Below, piece by piece: positions 60,125 to 64,000 of a DNA stretch of 64,000 nt. Under the pieces are notes generated by a model. That model did no database searches and was not told the DNA's origin. It saw only the letters and a list, made by a program, of their open reading frames with translations. Origin of the DNA: Alphaproteobacteria bacterium. Its GTDB lineage: Bacteria; Pseudomonadota; Alphaproteobacteria; Rhizobiales; Rhizobiaceae. The stretch lies in NCBI GenBank assembly GCA_018823835.1, contig JAHJHT010000003.1, positions 1 through 64,000 of the forward strand, written 5' to 3'. How positions within the stretch are numbered: position 1 is the first letter of the stretch; each line of letters begins with the position of its first letter. The position numbers and the translations under genes are program-made.

Positions 60125-61159
60125 GTGACCAAGATTGCACTTCTGAAATCGACCGTTTTCGGTGCCGCTGCAGCCGGCCTTCTAGCCATCTCGTCGCCGG
60201 CTTCGGCTGCCGACGTCGGCGCCTGCCTGATCACCAAGACCGACACCAACCCCTTCTTCGTCAAGATGAAGGAAGGCGCTACCGCCAAGGCCGAAGAACT
60301 CGGCATCAACCTAAAGGCCTATGCCGGCAAGATCGACGGCGACAATGAGAGCCAGGTCGCGGCAATCGAGTCCTGCATCGCCGATGGCGCCAAGGGTATC
60401 CTGCTGGTGCCGTCCGATTCCAAGGCAATCGTCGATTCCGTCAAGAAGGCCCGTGACGCCGGCATCCTGGTGATCGCGCTCGACACGCCGCTTGAGCCGA
60501 TCGACGCCGCTGACGCCACCTTTGCGACCGACAACTTCAAGGCCGGCGAACTGATCGGTTCCTGGGCCAAGGCAACCCTCGGCGACGCCGCCAAGGACGC
60601 CAAGATCGCCTATCTCGACCTCAACCCGAGCCAGCCCACCGTCGACGTTCTGCGCGACCAGGGCTTCATGAGCGGCTTCGGCATCGACACCAAGGACGCC
60701 AACAAGATCGGCGACGAGGACGATGCCCGCAACGTCTGCCATGACATCACCAACGGCAACGAAGAAGGTGGCCGTACGGCGATGGAAAACTGCCTGCAGA
60801 AGGATCCCGGCATCAACGTCGTCTACACGATCAACGAGCCTGCCGCTGCCGGCGCCTACGAGGCGCTCAAGGCCGTCGGCATGGAAAGCAACGTGTTGAT
60901 CGTCTCGGTCGACGGCGGCTGCCCGGGTGTCAAGAACGTCGCCGAGGGCGTTATCGGCGCGACCTCGCAGCAGTATCCGCTGCTGATGGCCTCGATGGGC
61001 ATCGAGGCGATCAAGAAGTTCGCAGACACCGGCGAAAAGCCGGCTCCGACCGAGGGCAAGGACTTCTTCGACACCGGCGCCGCGCTGGTGACCGACAAGC
61101 CGGCCGAGGGCGTCGAGTCAATCGACACCAAGACCGGCACCGACCGTTGCTGGGGTTGA
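60125..61159 (+). CDS. frcB: Fructose-type sugar ABC transporter, substrate-binding protein
   Basis: Periplasmic binding protein of 344 residues with a signal peptide ending SPASA near 28. Residues such as [72 protein letters not shown] and [14 protein letters not shown] closely match the FrcB protein of S. meliloti, which binds fructose, mannose and ribose. The start is a GTG at 60125 after GGGAGG. The permease and ATPase genes follow, and a hairpin in the gap may keep this gene more expressed. Confidence 0.94.
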   Translation: MTKIALLKSTVFGAAAAGLLAISSPASAADVGACLITKTDTNPFFVKMKEGATAKAEELGINLKAYAGKIDGDNESQVAAIESCIADGAKGILLVPSDSKAIVDSVKKARDAGILVIALDTPLEPIDAADATFATDNFKAGELIGSWAKATLGDAAKDAKIAYLDLNPSQPTVDVLRDQGFMSGFGIDTKDANKIGDEDDARNVCHDITNGNEEGGRTAMENCLQKDPGINVVYTINEPAAAGAYEALKAVGMESNVLIVSVDGGCPGVKNVAEGVIGATSQQYPLLMASMGIEAIKKFADTGEKPAPTEGKDFFDTGAALVTDKPAEGVESIDTKTGTDRCWG

Positions 61160-61191
61160 TTTAGCGCCATAGCAGGCAAACAGTGCTTCTG

Positions 61192-61219
61192 ACGGAGGGC
61201 GGCTTCGGTCGCCCTCTGT
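61192..61219 (+). promoter_or_regulatory. UUCG-capped hairpin between frcB and frcC
   Basis: A 12-base-pair stem with two wobble pairs (arms 61192-61203 and 61208-61219) is closed by C(TTCG)G, an unusually stable tetraloop. It lies 33 bases after the frcB stop. No long T-run follows, so it is more likely an mRNA-stabilising or partial-termination element that raises the ratio of binding protein to transporter. Confidence 0.6.
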
Positions 61220-61252
61220 TGTGAAGACAGGCATGACTTCGGGGAGGATACG

Positions 61253-62335
61253 ATGAGCGATGCTCCGGCCGGCGCAAGGCAGCCGCAGGAATTCGAAAGC
61301 GCACTTTCGGGCAGTGACAAGTCTGTCGCCCAGTTCGACCGGCATGACCGCTCGCCGCTGGAAAAGATCCAGCACTTTCTCCATTCCAGCCCGGCCGCCG
61401 TTCCGCTGATCGTGCTCATCGCTTCGATCGTGGTCTTTGCCGTGGTGATCGGCGGCAAGTTCTTTTCCGCCTTCACGCTGACGCTGATCCTGCAGCAGGT
61501 TTCAATCGTCGGCATTGTCGGCGCGGCACAGACGCTTGTCATCATGACCGCCGGCATCGACCTTTCCGTCGGCGCCATCATGGTTCTGTCCTCGGTGGTG
61601 ATGGGTCAGTTCGTCTTCCGCTACGGCTTTCCGGCGCCGATCGCCATCCTGTGCGGCTTCGGCGTGGGCGCGGCGTGCGGCTTCCTGAACGGCGTGCTCG
61701 TCGCCAAGATGAAGCTGCCGCCTTTCATCGTCACGCTCGGCACCTGGCAGATCGTGCTGGCCACCAATTTCCTCTATTCGGCGAACGAGACGATACGCTC
61801 GCAGGACATCGAGGCGCAGGCGCCGCTGTTGCAGTTCTTTGGCACCAATCTCAAGATTGGCGGGGCGGTCTTCACCTATGGCGTGATCATGATGATCCTG
61901 CTGGTCGCCGTGCTCTGGTACATCCTCAATCACACGGCCTGGGGGCGGCATGTCTACGCCGTCGGCGACGACCCGGAGGCAGCAGACCTGTCCGGCGTCA
62001 ACGTCAGCCGCATGCTGATCTCCGTCTATGTGATCTCTGGCCTGATCTGCGCGCTCGCCGGCTGGGTGCTGATCGGACGCCTCGGTTCGGTCTCGCCGAC
62101 ATCGGGCCAGTTCGCCAACATCGAATCCATCACCGCGGTGGTGATCGGAGGCATTTCGCTGTTCGGCGGACGCGGCTCGATCCTCGGCATGCTGTTCGGG
62201 GCGTTGATCGTCGGCGTCTTCTCACTCGGGCTGCGCCTGATCGGCACGGACCCGCAATGGACCTACCTGTTGATCGGCGTGCTCATCATCGGCGCCGTGG
62301 CGATCGACCAATGGATCAGAAAGGTTGCAGGCTGA
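61253..62335 (+). CDS. frcC: Fructose-type sugar ABC transporter, permease
   Basis: The 360-residue membrane protein has an N-terminal cytoplasmic lead and about eight to ten spans. Conserved RbsC-type regions are ILQQVSIVGIVGAAQTLVIMTAGIDLSVGA, KMKLPPFIVTLGTWQIVLA and AVVIGGISLFGGRGS, all close to S. meliloti FrcC. It overlaps frcA by one base (TGATG). It pairs with FrcA and FrcB to take up fructose or a related monosaccharide. Confidence 0.94.
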   Translation: MSDAPAGARQPQEFESALSGSDKSVAQFDRHDRSPLEKIQHFLHSSPAAVPLIVLIASIVVFAVVIGGKFFSAFTLTLILQQVSIVGIVGAAQTLVIMTAGIDLSVGAIMVLSSVVMGQFVFRYGFPAPIAILCGFGVGAACGFLNGVLVAKMKLPPFIVTLGTWQIVLATNFLYSANETIRSQDIEAQAPLLQFFGTNLKIGGAVFTYGVIMMILLVAVLWYILNHTAWGRHVYAVGDDPEAADLSGVNVSRMLISVYVISGLICALAGWVLIGRLGSVSPTSGQFANIESITAVVIGGISLFGGRGSILGMLFGALIVGVFSLGLRLIGTDPQWTYLLIGVLIIGAVAIDQWIRKVAG

Positions 62336-63117
62336 TGGCAAGGGAACCCATTCTCACCGCCCGCGGGCTGGTCAAGCGCTACGGCCGCGTCACCGCCCTC
62401 GACCATGCCGACTTCGACCTCTATCCGGGCGAAATCCTGGCCGTCATCGGCGACAACGGCGCCGGCAAGTCGACGCTCATCAAGGCGATTTCGGGCGCCG
62501 TCATTCCGGACGAAGGCGAGATCCGCCTCGACGGCAAGCCGGTCCTCTTCAAGTCGCCGATCGAGGCGAGGGCGGCGGGCATCGAGACCGTCTACCAGAA
62601 CCTTGCGCTGTCGCCGGCCCTGTCGATTGCCGACAACATGTTTCTCGGCCGCGAGATACGCCGGCCCGGGTTCCTGGGTGACTGGCTGCGCATGCTCGAC
62701 CGTCCGGCGATGGAGCAGCGCGCCCGCGAAAAGCTGACCGAACTCGGCCTGATGACGATCCAGAATATCGGCCAGGCTGTCGAGACCCTGTCGGGCGGCC
62801 AGCGCCAGGGTGTCGCGGTGGCGCGGGCCGCCGCCTTCGGCTCGAAGATGATCATCATGGACGAGCCGACGGCCGCCCTTGGCGTCAAGGAATCGCGCCG
62901 CGTGCTGGAACTCATCCTCGACGTGAAGAAGCGCGGTCTGCCGATCGTGCTGATCTCGCACAACATGCCGCATGTCTTCGAGGTCGCCGACCGCATTCAC
63001 ATCCATCGGCTCGGGCGTCGTCTCCTGGTCATCGATCCCAAGGAATACTCGATGTCCGACGCCGTCGCCTTCATGACCGGCGCCAAGGAACCGCCTGAGA
63101 CGGCGAAGGCGGCGTGA
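62335..63117 (+). CDS. frcA: Fructose-type sugar ABC transporter, ATP-binding protein
   Basis: The 260-residue single ABC domain has Walker A GDNGAGKSTLIK, Q-loop VYQNLALSPALSIADNMFLGRE, the signature LSGGQRQGVAVARA, and Walker B MIIMDEPTAALG, with the H-loop ISHNMPHVF. Unlike RbsA-type proteins it has one ATPase domain only, matching the FrcA type. The start overlaps the permease stop. It closes the frcBCA unit. Confidence 0.95.
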   Translation: MAREPILTARGLVKRYGRVTALDHADFDLYPGEILAVIGDNGAGKSTLIKAISGAVIPDEGEIRLDGKPVLFKSPIEARAAGIETVYQNLALSPALSIADNMFLGREIRRPGFLGDWLRMLDRPAMEQRAREKLTELGLMTIQNIGQAVETLSGGQRQGVAVARAAAFGSKMIIMDEPTAALGVKESRRVLELILDVKKRGLPIVLISHNMPHVFEVADRIHIHRLGRRLLVIDPKEYSMSDAVAFMTGAKEPPETAKAA

Positions 63118-63163
63118 CACCTTTGATGCGAGGACGGAAATTCCCGGCGTGGCGCATATTCGT

Positions 63164-63191
63164 TTGAAAAACGCCCGGGAACCGCTAGCAT
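63164..63191 (+). promoter_or_regulatory. Possible glgP promoter
   Basis: TTGAAA at 63164-63169 and TAGCAT at 63186-63191 are 16 bases apart, 65 bases before glgP. TTCCCGG/CCGGGAA elements around it could fold or bind a regulator. Confidence 0.35.
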
Positions 63192-63255
63192 CGTTCCGGG
63201 AGGATTGCCGGGAACTGCCTGCGTTGCGGGCGGTACAGAACACTATAGGGGCGAC

Positions 63256-64000
63256 ATGACGCGCGCTATGACATCCGAACTCCCGCAGTCCGTCCTGCAA
63301 AAATCCGATCCGAAAACGCTATCGAGCGAAATCCTAAAAGCGCTGAAATACCGGATCGGCAAGGACGCGACGGTCGCGACCCAGCATGACTGGCTGACCG
63401 CTTCGATCGAGGTGGTGCGCGACCGCATCATCGATCACTGGATCGAGTCGACCAAGGAGACCTACGAGCTCAAGGAAAAGCGCGTCTACTACCTCTCGCT
63501 GGAGTTCCTGATCGGCCGGCTGATGCGCGACGCATTCTCCAATCTCGGCCTTCTGGACTCGATGCGCCAGGCGCTCGAGTCGCTCGGCGTCGACATCGAC
63601 GTGATCGCCGCGCTCGAACCGGACGCCGCACTCGGCAATGGCGGCCTGGGAAGGCTCGCCGCCTGCTTCATGGAATCGATGGCGACCGTCGACGTGCCCA
63701 CGCATGGCTACGGCATCCGCTACGCCAACGGCATGTTCCGCCAGGAAATCGCCGACGGATGGCAGGTCGAACTGCCCGAAACCTGGCTCGACCATGGTAA
63801 TCCGTGGGAATTCGAACGCCGCGAGCGCTCCTTCGAGGTCGGTTTCGGCGGCCATGTCGAATCGGTCACCACGGGGCAGGGGCGTCTGGAGCGTCACGTC
63901 TGGAAGCCGATGGAGCGCATCCTTGCCGTCGCCTACGACACGCCCGTCGTCGGCTGGCGCGGCAAGCGCGTCAACACGCTGCGGCTTTGGTCGGCGATGG
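63256..64000 (+). CDS. glgP: Glycogen/alpha-glucan phosphorylase, 5' part
   Basis: The first 248 residues are visible; the gene runs off the right edge. It should release glucose-1-phosphate from glycogen using PLP. YYLSLEFLIGRLMRDAFSNLGL, LEPDAALGNGGLGRLAACFMESMA and YGIRYANGMFRQEI are diagnostic of the N-terminal half of family 35 phosphorylases; the PLP lysine lies beyond the window. The ATG at 63256 is the likely start, with another ATG five codons in. In rhizobia glgP commonly heads a glgPBCA operon. Confidence 0.95.
   Translation, partial: MTRAMTSELPQSVLQKSDPKTLSSEILKALKYRIGKDATVATQHDWLTASIEVVRDRIIDHWIESTKETYELKEKRVYYLSLEFLIGRLMRDAFSNLGLLDSMRQALESLGVDIDVIAALEPDAALGNGGLGRLAACFMESMATVDVPTHGYGIRYANGMFRQEIADGWQVELPETWLDHGNPWEFERRERSFEVGFGGHVESVTTGQGRLERHVWKPMERILAVAYDTPVVGWRGKRVNTLRLWSAM

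Overview
The window is high-GC alphaproteobacterial chromosome with essentially gapless coding. CcrM with its C-terminal extension, a mutY/DUF721/dsbA/smc cluster, PPDK, solitary BioY, and a fructose ABC transporter closely resembling Sinorhizobium FrcBCA all point to Rhizobiales, most likely Mesorhizobium or a near relative in Phyllobacteriaceae. That placement is an inference from gene content, not from a database search.

Housekeeping part (about 0.4-31.7 kb): ispH-thrB-rnhA; a peroxiredoxin; a periplasmic DsbD-N-like protein; a YqgE/AlgH protein; a compact minus-strand run thrC - M16 protease - GNAT acetyltransferase - membrane PAS/GGDEF/EAL protein with a degenerate GGDEF site; a lipoprotein; two HAD hydrolases; ccrM; mutY, a DciA-like protein, a DsbA lipoprotein and smc; tRNA-Gln(TTG); PPDK; a class III aminotransferase; a TolB-like propeller; an acyl-CoA synthetase; a DUF1499 membrane protein; an MBL hydrolase; and BioY.

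Surface-polysaccharide locus (about 31.7-57 kb). It opens with a UDP-sugar dehydrogenase and a dTDP-L-rhamnose operon (rfbC-rfbB-rfbD, no rfbA in view). Next comes an unusual protein of about 1264 residues that fuses a SAM methyltransferase, a coiled coil, an RgpF-type rhamnan domain and two GT2 glycosyltransferase domains. It faces a Wzm/Wzt-type ABC exporter. I read this as a possible self-contained system that makes, measures, caps and exports a rhamnose polymer. An AT-richer block (about 42.1-45.65 kb) carries a sulfotransferase-like protein, a double-GT2 enzyme and a zinc-ribbon methyltransferase, and looks acquired. A DUF2793/beta-helix fibre-like protein follows. The locus then continues with a WbpM/CapD-type membrane dehydratase, a GT2, a small phosphoglycosyl transferase, an O-antigen ligase/polymerase-type membrane protein, the sulfate-activation genes cysD-cysNC-cysQ, and a WbpE-type sugar aminotransferase. 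Sulfate activation beside a sulfotransferase-like gene raises the possibility of a sulfated surface glycan.

Sugar-uptake part (about 57.3-64 kb): a minus-strand unit (ROK regulator, FucU/RbsD mutarotase, PfkB kinase) diverges from frcB-frcC-frcA across a region holding a clear AT-rich palindromic operator. A UUCG-capped hairpin lies between frcB and frcC. The 5' part of glgP, running off the right edge, probably starts a glycogen operon.
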